From Chitinophaga qingshengii (GTDB taxonomy: Bacteria; Bacteroidota; Bacteroidia; Chitinophagales; Chitinophagaceae): DNA of 64,000 nt. A program made the position numbers and the translations under genes. The notes beneath the pieces were generated by a model, which saw only the letters and a program-made list of their open reading frames with translations, ran no database searches and was not told the DNA's origin. Of this stretch, positions 44,286 to 54,500 are shown in pieces. Location of the stretch: the NCBI RefSeq assembly GCF_014529935.1, contig NZ_JACVFC010000007.1:186001-250000 (forward strand), in the 5' to 3' direction. Within the stretch, counting starts at the first letter, position 1, and the number at the start of each line of letters is the position of its first letter.

Positions 44286-45929
44286 ATGGCCCTTACAAAA
44301 ATCAAAACCAGTAGAAAAAAAGAACATTTACTGGAGAGCCTCAGTCCTTTCCAGTTGAAAGATAACCTGATCAGCCTGGCTGAGGAGGAGAGCCGTAAAA
44401 CCGCTACTGTGATGCTGAACGCCGGCAGAGGTAACCCCAACTGGATTGCTACGACTCCCCGCGAAGCCTTCTTTACCCTGGGCCTTTTCGGCGTGGAAGA
44501 ATGCAGAAGGGTGATGGATAATGCAGAGGGGCTGGCGGGCATCCCGGAGAAAAAAGGTATCGCCAAAAGATTTGAAAAATTCCTGTCCACCAATAAAACC
44601 GCGCCGGGTATCGACCTGCTGCAGAAAGCCTATAAATATGGCCTGAAACAACATCAATACGATGCGGATGCCTGGGTACATGAACTGGCCGAAAGTGTGA
44701 TCGGTGATCAATATCCGGTACCCGACCGGATGCTGTCGCACATGGAGCCTATCGTGCACGACTATATTATCCAGGAGATGTGTAACAACGAGCCACCCGC
44801 CGGCAAGTACGATCTGTTTGCCGTGGAAGGCGGTACGGCAGCGATGTGTTACATCTTTGATTCGCTGATGCAGAATTTCCTGATTAAAAAAGGAGATAAA
44901 ATAGCGTTGATGGTGCCGGTATTTACACCTTATATCGAAATTCCCCGGCTGGACCGTTACAACTTTGAGGTGGTGGAGATCAAATCCAGCACCATGAACA
45001 AGGATGGCCGCCATACCTGGCAGTATCCTGATAAGGAGCTGGATAAACTCAAAGATCCGGCTATTCGTATATTGTTTACCGTGAATCCCAGCAATCCGCC
45101 TTCAGCTGCCATTCATCCGGATTCCCTGAAAAAGATTGTTAAGATCGTGAAGAATAATCCCGGGTTGATGGTGGTGACCGATGACGTATACGGTACTTTT
45201 GTGCCTGGTTTCAAATCCTTGATGGGAGCCATTCCATATAATACCATCGGCGTATATTCCTTCTCCAAATATTTTGGTTGCACCGGTTGGCGTTTAGGCG
45301 TGATCGCTATACACCGGAAAAATATGTTTGATGACAACATCCGCCGGTTATCTGCCACGGCTACCAAAACACTCAACAGGCGATACGGCAGTATCACGCT
45401 GGAACCGCAGAAACTCAAATTCATTGACCGTATGGTAGCGGATAGCCGGCAGGTGGCGCTCAATCACACCGCGGGCCTTTCGTTACCCCAGCAAACGCAG
45501 ATGATGCTGTTTGCCGTTTTCGCCCTGCTGGATACAAAAAATAAATACAAACAGCTTACCGGTGCCCTGGTACAGAAGCGTCTGCAATTGTTGTGGAATG
45601 AACTGGAGATACCGTTGGTGAAAGACCCGCTCAATGCCGGCTATTATTCCGAAATAGACATACAGGTGTGGAGTGAAAAGGTATATGGAGATAAATTCTT
45701 TGCATGGTTACAACAACATTTTGAGCCGGTAGATATCCTGTTCCGGCTGGCAGAAAAGACAGGCGTGGTATTGCTGAACGGCGGCGGGTTCGATGGTCCG
45801 GAGTGGTCGGTGCGTGTATCGCTGGCGAATCTGCCCACTGAATCTTATGCAGTTATTGGCCGCAGTATCACGGAAATTATGCGTGAATACGCCAGTGTAT
45901 GGAAAAGTAACGGAACTTTGAAAAAATAA
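44286..45929 (+). CDS. asd: Aspartate 4-decarboxylase (PLP-dependent)
   Basis: 547 aa, fold-type I PLP enzyme of the usual Asd length. Visible: LNAGRGNPNWIATTPR (44-59) near the start, EGGTAAMCYIFDSL (181-194), VNPSNPPS (266-273), VVTDDVYG (296-303), and SFSKYFGCTGWRLG (325-338) with the PLP lysine Lys328. The enzyme converts aspartate to alanine and CO2, consuming a cytoplasmic proton. Together with AspT it forms a proton-motive decarboxylation cycle. It follows aspT by 47 bases and precedes the asparaginase gene by 27. Confidence 0.93.
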   Translation: MALTKIKTSRKKEHLLESLSPFQLKDNLISLAEEESRKTATVMLNAGRGNPNWIATTPREAFFTLGLFGVEECRRVMDNAEGLAGIPEKKGIAKRFEKFLSTNKTAPGIDLLQKAYKYGLKQHQYDADAWVHELAESVIGDQYPVPDRMLSHMEPIVHDYIIQEMCNNEPPAGKYDLFAVEGGTAAMCYIFDSLMQNFLIKKGDKIALMVPVFTPYIEIPRLDRYNFEVVEIKSSTMNKDGRHTWQYPDKELDKLKDPAIRILFTVNPSNPPSAAIHPDSLKKIVKIVKNNPGLMVVTDDVYGTFVPGFKSLMGAIPYNTIGVYSFSKYFGCTGWRLGVIAIHRKNMFDDNIRRLSATATKTLNRRYGSITLEPQKLKFIDRMVADSRQVALNHTAGLSLPQQTQMMLFAVFALLDTKNKYKQLTGALVQKRLQLLWNELEIPLVKDPLNAGYYSEIDIQVWSEKVYGDKFFAWLQQHFEPVDILFRLAEKTGVVLLNGGGFDGPEWSVRVSLANLPTESYAVIGRSITEIMREYASVWKSNGTLKK

Positions 45930-45956
45930 ACTTACCCAACATTAAAAAGCGGTTGT

Positions 45957-47006
45957 ATGAAAAAACTGTTATGTGTTATCTGTTCGTTGATGATTTGTTT
46001 CGCGGTATCCGCGCAGAAACTGCCCCGTGTAAAGATACTGGCCACCGGCGGTACGATTGCCGGGAAAGGCGCCTCTGCGGACCGTGCGGCGTACAAGGCC
46101 GGATCATTACCCATCAAGGACCTGATAGACGCGGTACCTGGTATTGACAAGGTAGCGGAGATTTCAGGAGAACAGATTTCCAATGTGGGCAGCCAGGACA
46201 TGACGGTAGATATCTGGATTAAGCTCAACAAAAGGATCAATGAAATTTTTAAGAACAACGAAGCAGATGGTATTGTGATCACGCATGGTACCGATACGCA
46301 GGAAGAAACGGCTTATTTCCTGAGCCTTACCAGTCGTTATGATTTGCCGGTAGTGCTGACGGGTTCTATGCGTCCGGCGACTGCCATCAGTGCAGACGGT
46401 CCCAAAAACCTCTACGATGCCGTGACCGTAGCGGCCAGTCCTAATTCAAAAGGCCGTGGTGTGATGGTGGTTTTCAGCGAAAATATTTTCGATGGCCGTG
46501 GCGTGGAGAAGGTCAGCACCACCCATGTGGATGCCTTTAAATCGCCCAATAGCGGTCCGTTGGGACAGGTATACGATGGTAAGGTGGTATTTTATATGCA
46601 CGATCTGCGCAAGGCGAATAAGAACACGCCGTTTGATATAACGGGGCTGGATAAACTGCCCAATGTAGCTGTAGCGGAGTTATATGCCGATGCGCCTTCT
46701 ACCGCTATCGATGCTTACGTGGCCTCCGGTGTAGACGGGATCGTGGTGTCCGGCCTGGGTAACGGTAACCTGAATAAAGCCAATACCGAAGCGGTGATGC
46801 GTGCCGTCGCCAAAGGGGTAACGGTATGTCGCGGCTCCCGCGTGGTAACCGGCAGGGTAACATTGTACGATGAAACAGACGATGCCAAACTGGGTACTTT
46901 CGTCGCCGATGACCTGAGCTCGCAGAAAGCCCGGATCCTGCTGATGTTGGGGCTGACCAAAACAAAGGATAAAAAGACCTTACAAGAGTGTTTCTTTACT
47001 TATTAA
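45957..47006 (+). CDS. ansB: Type II (periplasmic) L-asparaginase
   Basis: 349 aa with a signal peptide (MKKLLCVICSLMICFAVSAQ). Both asparaginase signatures are present: ATGGTIAG (29-36, nucleophilic Thr) and ITHGTDTQEETAYFL (108-122). GSMRPATA and the NVAVAELYADAPS dimer-interface segment follow. It hydrolyses asparagine to aspartate and ammonia in the periplasm, providing aspartate for AspT. Its last 25 codons (ARILLMLGLTKTKDKK onward), together with the terminator, are duplicated 7.86 kb downstream. This copy ends QECFFTY, whereas the downstream fragment has QEYFFDY, which looks closer to the usual family ending. The C-terminus of the intact gene may therefore have been swapped during insertion of the lanthipeptide island. 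Confidence 0.95.
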   Translation: MKKLLCVICSLMICFAVSAQKLPRVKILATGGTIAGKGASADRAAYKAGSLPIKDLIDAVPGIDKVAEISGEQISNVGSQDMTVDIWIKLNKRINEIFKNNEADGIVITHGTDTQEETAYFLSLTSRYDLPVVLTGSMRPATAISADGPKNLYDAVTVAASPNSKGRGVMVVFSENIFDGRGVEKVSTTHVDAFKSPNSGPLGQVYDGKVVFYMHDLRKANKNTPFDITGLDKLPNVAVAELYADAPSTAIDAYVASGVDGIVVSGLGNGNLNKANTEAVMRAVAKGVTVCRGSRVVTGRVTLYDETDDAKLGTFVADDLSSQKARILLMLGLTKTKDKKTLQECFFTY

Positions 47007-47079
47007 TACATCCCCCCAAAGAAGAGAGCATAAAAAAGGGAGGCTGGCCGAAAGGGCCGGCCTCTTTGCATTTGTGAAC
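46929..47079 (+). repeat. Direct repeat copy 1: end of ansB plus terminator (left island boundary)
   Basis: 151 bp that recur at 54793-54943 without any indel (offset 7,864). Positions 46929-47004 (coding) differ from copy 2 at 13 of 76 bases; 47005-47079 are identical over 75 bases. Similarity starts at the Ala-Arg codons gcc cgg and stops after gtgaac. Confidence 0.95.
47038..47064 (+). terminator. Terminator of the aspT-asd-ansB operon
   Basis: A gaggctggcc stem with a GAAA loop and matching ggccggcctc, followed by ttt. It has a short A-run before it, so it may act on both strands. It is part of direct repeat copy 1. Confidence 0.85.
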
Positions 47080-47258
47080 GGCTACTGTAATATTATCTAG
47101 TATAATAAAATGGTTTCTTTTTTTTGATTTTATATTTTAATCATATAGCTTTAATAACTATATCAACCTATGAACTGAAATACAAAAATATTTCACGAAA
47201 AGCACGTCAGATATGCTGCTTGATGTAATTACCCTTACTAATTTACTATACGATAAAT

Positions 47259-49649
47259 ATGTTAAGTGTATCCAAGTACCTGTTTGTTTGCTCAGTACCT
47301 GTTTTAATATTGATTTGTGTAAGCCCAGTTTTTTCTCAGCAAACAACTTTTAAGCTTCAAGGAAGAGTAATAGACGATCACGGAAAGGGATTAGCTTATG
47401 TTACAGTACGTGCAATAAGCGCAACTGATTCCACGCTCTATGGAGGAGCTGTCACTGTGATGGATGGCTCTTTTATTATTCATCCCCTGGAAGTAAAATC
47501 CGCGCTGCTGGTTTTCAGCCTTCTCGGTTATGCAACCAGGTATGTTCCTGTTACATTTCCGGGTAATACGGATAGTATTTTCCAGATGAAAAGTATCGGT
47601 AGAACAATCGCCACTATTGATATCAGATCAGGCAAGCCCATGTTTGAAATGAAGAGCGACAAAATTGTATACCATGTAGAGCCTTTAAATGACCCGGCAG
47701 CCAAACTGGAAGAAGTGCTGAGCAATGCACCCGGCGTGATGATCAGTAAAGACGGTGTATGGCTGAATGGAAAGCCGGGAACAGCCATCCTGGTAGATGG
47801 CCAGCAAAAAGGGGCATTGGAGCAGTTGAAAAATATTATTCCTGTTTCCAATATCCAGCGCATAGAAATAATAAATAACCCTTCCGCCAAATATGACGCA
47901 CAAGGTACGGCCGGTATCATAAACATCATACTGAAAAAGAGATACTCTGAGAAATTCAATATGACCTTTGATGCAGGCTGGGGTGTCGCCAGGGAAAACC
48001 GCTATAATGCCAATGTAAACTGGAACTATGGCAGTAAACGGCTTCGGTTGTACGGAAATACCGGGTATTATAAAATTGGTTCTTTCGACCGCAATTTAAA
48101 TAACCAGGTTGGGAGCAATTTTACACAAGCCGGTATGCAGGAGCATACATTGCAGCGCTATCTTGGGAATCTGACTGCAGGTCTTGGATATGCTATCAAT
48201 AAGCGGCATGAAGTTACGGTGGAAATATCCCCTGGCTTTAGTAAAGAGAAAAATTACAGCGAGCGCGGTACTATACGTATTATCCCTGAAAGTAAGACCC
48301 GGAATCAATTGTACAGCAATGAAAGAATCCAGGGAAATAGCTTTTCGGGAAGTTTCTTTTACACAGGTTACCTGGATACCGCTTCCTCCCGTAAACTGAC
48401 GGGAGACGTTAACTACGTAAAATACAAGACTCGTACCTGGGGACAATATGATAACGATTTTGACGGAAGTATTCCTCCGGTGTTCCTGCAATCAGATAAT
48501 CCGCTGGATATATCGCTTACCAGTGGGGCCATCAATTATGAAGGCCCAATAGGAAAAAAAATGTCGCTGGAAGCTGGAGTCAAAACTGCCTTTACCAGGA
48601 CAGATGCCATTGCCAGCTATGATACTGTAATAAGGCCTGGCGTTTTAAAAGAAGATATTTACCGCAACAGTAGCAATTGGTATAAGGAAAGTATTCATGC
48701 TGCCTATGCAACAATTTCCGGAAAATTCTGGAACACCGATCTCAAATTTGGGTTAAGGCTGGAAAATACTGTATACGAAACCGGCACAAAGGAAAGCAGG
48801 GCGTCAGATAATTATTTTAGCCTGTTTCCGAGTGTTTCTATTGGCCGGCAACTGAATGATAAACACTCGCTGAGCCTGGGGTTTTCCCGTCGCATACAAA
48901 GGCAACAGTACGAGTATATGACACCTGTGATCAGGTATGTGAATGACTACACTTATATTCAGGGGAATCCAGGAACCAAGCCGGCGTTTTCCTACAATGC
49001 AGACTTTAACTACGCTTATAATCACATCCTGTTTATCAGCGCTGGTTATTCATATACTTACCATGCCATTATGCAAACCCAGGAACTTGTGGCGGATAGT
49101 GCTACTAAAATCAGTATGGATAATGTAGCGGCTTACCAGAACTACTATTTTTCGGTGTCTGTGCCACTTACTGTTACAAAGTGGTGGACGATGAATAATA
49201 GTGCAGGAGGATACACGAATATGACCAGCAGTGATTCGAAGGTAATACCTTATAATGATGGGTATAATTTTACATTTCACGCAAGAAACATCAACAGATT
49301 CACTATTCCTGGTGGATTTAGACTAAGTTTAATATCCGGATATAAGAGTCCTGCTGTTTTTAACCAGGTACGAAGCCTGTCTGTTTTTACTATGAGCATA
49401 GGTATTCGAAGAACGTCTAAAGACCAGCGCTTTGCCGTTTCTTGTGGTATAGACGACTTACTGAATACAGATAAGGACCGGTACATCCTGCGATACACCG
49501 GTATTGTAGATGAGTCTTCGAGAAAATATGACAGCAGAAGATTCAGTATAGGCATATATTATAAAATTGGAGAAAGAAAAAATAATACTTACCGACAGAA
49601 GAGCAACGACGAAGAAATCGGACGTTTCAACAACAAAACTTCCAACTAG
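47259..49649 (+). CDS. Outer-membrane beta-barrel protein with N-terminal regulatory-like domain (lanthipeptide island)
   Basis: 796 aa. Signal peptide (about 1-26, ending VFSQ), a carboxypeptidase-regulatory-like domain (FKLQGRVIDDHGKGLAYVTV; about 30-115), and a plug-like domain with LEEVLSNAPGVMISKDGVWLNG and IERIEIINNPSAKYDAQGTAGIINI-type plug residues (about 150-225). A barrel of alternating strands follows (LSLGFSRRIQRQQYEYMTPVIRYVNDY region), as in the Bacteroidota family called outer membrane beta-barrel family protein (OMP_b-brl_3). No clear TonB box was seen. It is the first gene of the island, 331 bases before the precursor gene. Possible roles are release of the peptide across the outer membrane, self-protection or uptake; none is shown by sequence. 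Confidence 0.85.
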   Translation: MLSVSKYLFVCSVPVLILICVSPVFSQQTTFKLQGRVIDDHGKGLAYVTVRAISATDSTLYGGAVTVMDGSFIIHPLEVKSALLVFSLLGYATRYVPVTFPGNTDSIFQMKSIGRTIATIDIRSGKPMFEMKSDKIVYHVEPLNDPAAKLEEVLSNAPGVMISKDGVWLNGKPGTAILVDGQQKGALEQLKNIIPVSNIQRIEIINNPSAKYDAQGTAGIINIILKKRYSEKFNMTFDAGWGVARENRYNANVNWNYGSKRLRLYGNTGYYKIGSFDRNLNNQVGSNFTQAGMQEHTLQRYLGNLTAGLGYAINKRHEVTVEISPGFSKEKNYSERGTIRIIPESKTRNQLYSNERIQGNSFSGSFFYTGYLDTASSRKLTGDVNYVKYKTRTWGQYDNDFDGSIPPVFLQSDNPLDISLTSGAINYEGPIGKKMSLEAGVKTAFTRTDAIASYDTVIRPGVLKEDIYRNSSNWYKESIHAAYATISGKFWNTDLKFGLRLENTVYETGTKESRASDNYFSLFPSVSIGRQLNDKHSLSLGFSRRIQRQQYEYMTPVIRYVNDYTYIQGNPGTKPAFSYNADFNYAYNHILFISAGYSYTYHAIMQTQELVADSATKISMDNVAAYQNYYFSVSVPLTVTKWWTMNNSAGGYTNMTSSDSKVIPYNDGYNFTFHARNINRFTIPGGFRLSLISGYKSPAVFNQVRSLSVFTMSIGIRRTSKDQRFAVSCGIDDLLNTDKDRYILRYTGIVDESSRKYDSRRFSIGIYYKIGERKNNTYRQKSNDEEIGRFNNKTSN

Positions 49650-49980
49650 TAAGGGGCGCATTAAATGTGCAAATGCTAACCTAAGCAAACCATCAATTTT
49701 AAGAACAGGTAATTACTAAACAGGTTCTCCGAACTGAAGTTGATTTTATTTTCCGTACAAAACGGAGAGTTGGTATTGTATTGCCTTAACAATAATTATA
49801 ACAACTTATTTATAGCAGCAATAATTGCTGTCAGGGAGCGTATTGCTCAACCCTGTAAGGTTTTCGCGAATAAGATCATTGGCCATGATCGGGCCATCAT
49901 GCAGGCCTAATCAGCATGAATCACTATTGCCTGCCGACTATAAACAGGCGCTATTTAAATAACCTTTCAATTCCAGAATT
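49650..49980 (+). promoter_or_regulatory. 331-bp leader region upstream of the lanthipeptide precursor
   Basis: No gene of note is seen. It contains two small hairpins: 49816-49830 (cagca/tgctg) and 49874-49890 (gatcat/atgatc). The length and A+T-richness suggest that the precursor gene has its own promoter, but no TAnnTTTG with a proper -33 box was found. Confidence 0.35.
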
Positions 49981-50196
49981 ATGAAAAAGGAAAACAGCGG
50001 CAAAAAGCTGCAAATTAACAAAACCCTGTTGGGTAATCTTTCCCAAAGCTCCATGGCGAACATCTTAGGTGGATTAGCCTTTGGTGTAACCGGAAGTACC
50101 TGCTCCTCCGGATGCAGTACTTCTAACCAGGTAACCTGTGATGGCTCGCAGTGCACCAAATGTACTTCCACCTGCCCTTGTCAGCCACAGGATTAA
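49981..50196 (+). CDS. lanA: Class I lanthipeptide precursor peptide
   Basis: 71 aa. The leader (1-31) has the Bacteroidota lanthipeptide pattern KKLQINKTLLGNL ... MANILGG, that is a K-L-x-[IL]-x-K motif for LanB/LanC binding and a double-glycine end (Gly30-Gly31). The predicted 40-residue core carries seven Cys (41, 45, 53, 58, 61, 65, 67) and fourteen Ser/Thr, and ends CPCQPQD. LanC and LanB genes directly downstream supply the chemistry: dehydration of Ser/Thr, then thioether closure. The Gly-Gly site implies a C39-type peptidase, which is not in the window. A strong hairpin follows the stop. Found by motif and context; the mature structure is unknown. Confidence 0.9.
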   Translation: MKKENSGKKLQINKTLLGNLSQSSMANILGGLAFGVTGSTCSSGCSTSNQVTCDGSQCTKCTSTCPCQPQD

Positions 50197-50199
50197 TAA

Positions 50200-50228
50200 A
50201 TGGGGCTGACCGGTCAGCCCCATTTTTA
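50200..50228 (+). terminator. Terminator/attenuator between lanA and lanC
   Basis: Bases 50200-50210 (atggggctgac) pair perfectly with 50213-50223, followed by a T-run. It lies four bases after the lanA stop and 111 before lanC. Partial read-through would yield much precursor mRNA and less enzyme mRNA, a common arrangement in lanthipeptide operons. Confidence 0.85.
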
Positions 50229-50338
50229 TGGTGCGCCCGGCAGGGGCGCAAACTCCAGCGTGTAAGTACCGAACGCACCTTGATAGTAGGAAGCGTTAAA
50301 CCGCCCCTACTCAATTTTTTAGACCAGCACTATATTGT

Positions 50339-51562
50339 ATGAAGCTATTTCATGATCAGCAAACCAGGATCGAAAATCTGACGACAAAACTCTTTCATAT
50401 TATCCAGCCATTGCAAATAGAGCGATGCGGATTATTAGATGGTGCGGCCGGAGAAATCCTTTTCGCCGCCACACTTTTTAAATATAGAGGAGAGGAAGAA
50501 TACCTCGAATTTGCTACAACCCGCCTGGAATCCTGCCTGGAACAGGTTTACCAGGGTACTGTTAAAGATCTCTCTTTTGTGGCAGGTGTAAGCGGCATCT
50601 CCTGGCTACTGCAGTACCTGGTGGCAAATGGATTCCTGGACGAAGATGTTCTACAGGCCATAGATCCATTGGAGGATGCGGTTATAGCAGCTGCAAGGAT
50701 GGATATGGATAACGATCGCTTTGATCCATTGTATGGGCTGGTAGGTAAAGCCGTGTACCTTAACCTGTCGTCCCGCACTGTCAGCAATGATATTCTGGAG
50801 GAAATTGTACAGTACTTTGCAGAAACCCGTATCCGGGAAGGGGAGGCTTGTTACTGGATGAGGAAAGCCAAATTCCAGTCAGATACTTCTCCGGAGGCCA
50901 TTAATTTTCATGATGTTTGCGATCTGGGGATTGCTCATGGAATGACGGGTATTATACTACTTTTTTGCCAGCTATTTGAAAGTAATATCTGCCGTAAACA
51001 GCTTACAGAAATGGTGTATGCTTCCATTCATTGGTTGTTATCCAAAGAGCAACAAGGCAATATCTATCAATTCCCGGCCACCATTTCTGGTGTTTACAAC
51101 GATACTGAATCCAGGATAGGCTGGTGTTATGGTGATCTTGGAATAGCCTATATGCTGATTAAGTCAGGAAAGACTTTCCAAAACGATCACTGGGTGAAGA
51201 AAGGTATTGAAGTTGCCAGACGCTGCACTGCCCGTAATGTCCGCACCGCCGGCATTACTTCTTATTCCCGGTATCCTTACATAGATGGAACATTTTGTCA
51301 TGGGGCATCCGGCATTTATTATCTCTTCCATAAAATAAACAGCATTACCCAGGATGATCAGTTGTTATCCGCCATTAAAGACTGGGGATTGCTTACGCTC
51401 CGTCTGACTGAACGGTATATTCAACGCAATGAATTACGTAGTGGGTACTATACAGAAAAACATCACAGCGGCTTACTCAACGGATATACGGGAATTGGCC
51501 TTACGCTGCTTTCCATGCTGGATGAGGAGAACGCCACATGGGATAAATGCCTGTTTTTATAA
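50339..51562 (+). CDS. lanC: Lanthionine synthetase C-family cyclase
   Basis: 407 aa, the usual LanC size. The zinc site is complete: Cys263 in GWCYGDLG, and Cys320-His321 in FCHGASG. The catalytic-type His200 is in GIAHGMTG. Repeated GxxG turns of the alpha/alpha toroid are visible (LLDGAAGEI, GVSGISWL, LYGLVGKA, GLLNGYTGIG). It adds Cys thiols to dehydroalanine/dehydrobutyrine made by LanB on the precursor encoded just upstream. It starts at ATG 50339 after the attenuator and ends 19 bases before lanB, with which it must be co-transcribed. Confidence 0.95.
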   Translation: MKLFHDQQTRIENLTTKLFHIIQPLQIERCGLLDGAAGEILFAATLFKYRGEEEYLEFATTRLESCLEQVYQGTVKDLSFVAGVSGISWLLQYLVANGFLDEDVLQAIDPLEDAVIAAARMDMDNDRFDPLYGLVGKAVYLNLSSRTVSNDILEEIVQYFAETRIREGEACYWMRKAKFQSDTSPEAINFHDVCDLGIAHGMTGIILLFCQLFESNICRKQLTEMVYASIHWLLSKEQQGNIYQFPATISGVYNDTESRIGWCYGDLGIAYMLIKSGKTFQNDHWVKKGIEVARRCTARNVRTAGITSYSRYPYIDGTFCHGASGIYYLFHKINSITQDDQLLSAIKDWGLLTLRLTERYIQRNELRSGYYTEKHHSGLLNGYTGIGLTLLSMLDEENATWDKCLFL

Positions 51563-51581
51563 ACAATAAATCCAGTCAGTA

Positions 51582-54500
51582 ATGAACAATAAGGTAGAAT
51601 TACATCCGGTCTTTACGCTTCGAACGCCCTTTTTTCCTATAAGCCACTTCAACAACATTCCGAACCACGCTGATACGACATTCATTTTTGAGGTGCTGAT
51701 GCAGGATACCTATTTTATGGAAGCGCTGTTCCTGGCTTCTCCCACTCTTTATGAAGAAGCGGTACGATTAAGGAAAGATAAAGGCACCGTCGAGAAGAAA
51801 GGAAGTAAAATTGTTCTTTCTGTATTGAAATATTATATCCGCATGTGCACACGTTGTACCCCTTTCGGTTTGTTCTCCGGATGTAGTACCGGGAAAATTA
51901 CAGCACATGCAACGGGACTGGAATTTTTGCACTCCTCGATGCTGCGCCGGCACTCCAGGCTTGACATGGATTATCTGAATAATGTGGCACTATATCTATC
52001 CAGGGAACCCATCATACAACAATATGCCCGTTATTATCCGAATACCAGTCTTTACCGGGTAGGTAACGTTTATAGATACGTGGAATGCAAATACCCTGGC
52101 GGACGAAAAACCTATCACCTGGTCTCCGTCGATTACTCGGCGTATATTGATCTCGTATTGCAAACAGCTACGTCCGGTGCTTTAAAAGCAACGCTTGCCG
52201 CTGTTGTATGCTCAGAAGAAATCAGTGAGGCGGATGCCAACGAATTCATCGACGATCTGATAGCTTCACAGATCCTGGTTAGTGAAATAGAGCCCGCATT
52301 GACCAGCAGCATGGAAGGAGAAGAACAAATCATCCAGTCGCTCGCTAACCTTACCCATCGCATTAATGATGAAGTACACCAGCAATGGCTGGACATGTTC
52401 TCGAACAACCTGCAATTGTTATCTGGTCAGGTCAAATCCCTCGATCATCAGGCTTCCCGGTGTTTCCCTCAAAATTATTATGATATTGAAGCCACCTTAA
52501 AAAAAATAGGTATTGACTTTAATAGGAGCTTTAGCATTCAAACAGACCTTGTCCGGCAATTAACTCCGTCAAGTGGACTGGATGCAGACACTGCAAAGGA
52601 TTTACAGGAGGCTGTCACCCTACTTAGCCGCATTAGTCTTCCGCAGGAAGATAAAGAGTTGAAAGATTTTATTCAGGCATTCAAAGACCGTTACGAGGAC
52701 ATGGAAGTGCCATTGGTGCATGCACTGGATACAGAAACCGGAATTGGTTATCTCCAATTGGGTGATAAATGTCTCGTTACAGATGTCAGTTGGTTATTGG
52801 AAGAGCTGAGGTTTAAACCCAGAGAAAACGACCAGCGATCTGTAGATTGGAATGTTTCTCTTCATAATTTTCTGTTTACTAAAATACTGAACGCTCATAA
52901 AGGACGACAACAGGAAATAATTCTGACCGAGGAGGAACTACAGTCATTTCCCGCAAGGGTAAATAAGATAAACCCATCATTTACTATGTTCGTTAGTATG
53001 ATACCTCCCGGACCCACTATTGGTAGCGAATATGCGGGATATTACGTTATACCGGGAATGGGTGGATCAAGCGCTGCCAATATGATTGCCCGTTTTGGGT
53101 TTAATGAGGAAATTGCAGCCAATATCCGGGAAATAACGAAACAGGAGAATAGCCTTTTCCCTGATGCCATACTGGCTGAAATAGTACACCTTCCCCAGGC
53201 GAGGGTCGGTAATGTAATTTTCCGGCCAGATAATTTACGTCCATATGAAATACCTTACCTCGGCAGGTCCGGTATGAATGAAGACTGTCAGCTGCCATTG
53301 ACAGATTTAATGTTGTCAGTCAGGGGTGACAGGCTTATCCTACGCTCTGTTAAATTAAACAGGGAGATCATCCCACGATTGACCAATTCCCATAATTTTC
53401 AGTATGATAGCCTCCCCATTTACCATCTTCTCTGTGATCTTCAAAATCAGTATTTTGAAAAAGCCTTCTATCTGGATGTAGGTTTCCTGCTGGGATTATT
53501 CCGGTATGTTCCCCGCATACGGTATAAGCAGATCATTTTTCCTGCTCAGTGGAGGCTGCAACGTCCTGACTATATTAGCCTTGTTGACGGGGATGCAGGT
53601 GACTTTCAAAAAAATCTCCAACTGCTGAGGGAAAAGTATCAGCTTCCACGGTACCTGACGATAGTAGAAGGAGACAACGAATTATTAATAGACCTCGAAA
53701 ATCATTGGGGACAGCGCCTTTTAGTGGATGAATTGAAATCCCTTGATAATGTCGCACTCAAAGAATTTTTGTTTGCAGATAAAATTCAAAGTGCCGGAAA
53801 TGATCCGGAACAGGTAGAAAATTATTCCAACCAATTTCTTTTCAGCTGTTTTGTGGAAAATAAGTCTGATATACTTCCTGTACAGGAAGCTGCTACTTTA
53901 ACCAGCAGGCGCTCATTTCATATTGATGATGAATGGATATATTTTAAAATTTACCTCGGTGCTAAAACATCAGACCGGTTTCTGGTGGAGCTATATGAAA
54001 CCATAACCGGGTTACAAGAGACTGGCCTCGTTGAAAAATGGTTCTTTATCAGATATGTAGACGCTGATTATCACATCCGTTTGCGCCTGCGTAGCGGGAA
54101 GCAGGAAAATAATGCACAAATTATTTCATTGATAAAGGAGGCGATGAGGGAAGATATAGACACTGGGCAGGTATGGAAGTTACAATTGGATACCTATACC
54201 CGGGAATTGGAACGCTATGGACATGACAGGATAGAAACAGCGGAAGCCATCTTTTTTTATGACAGCACTGCCTGTATACAGTTTATAAGCCAGTTGGATG
54301 ATTCTATAGAAGGAGAAACGATCCGCATCCTCCTGGCAATTAAAGGAATGGATGAATATCTTAATAATGCAGGAATGAATATAACCGAAAAACATCGATG
54401 GGTTGAACATCACCGGCAATATTTTGAACAGGAGTTTAATGCGGATAAAAATAGTAAAGTTACGATGGGAAAGATTTTCCGTAAGCTAAAAAAGCCTATT

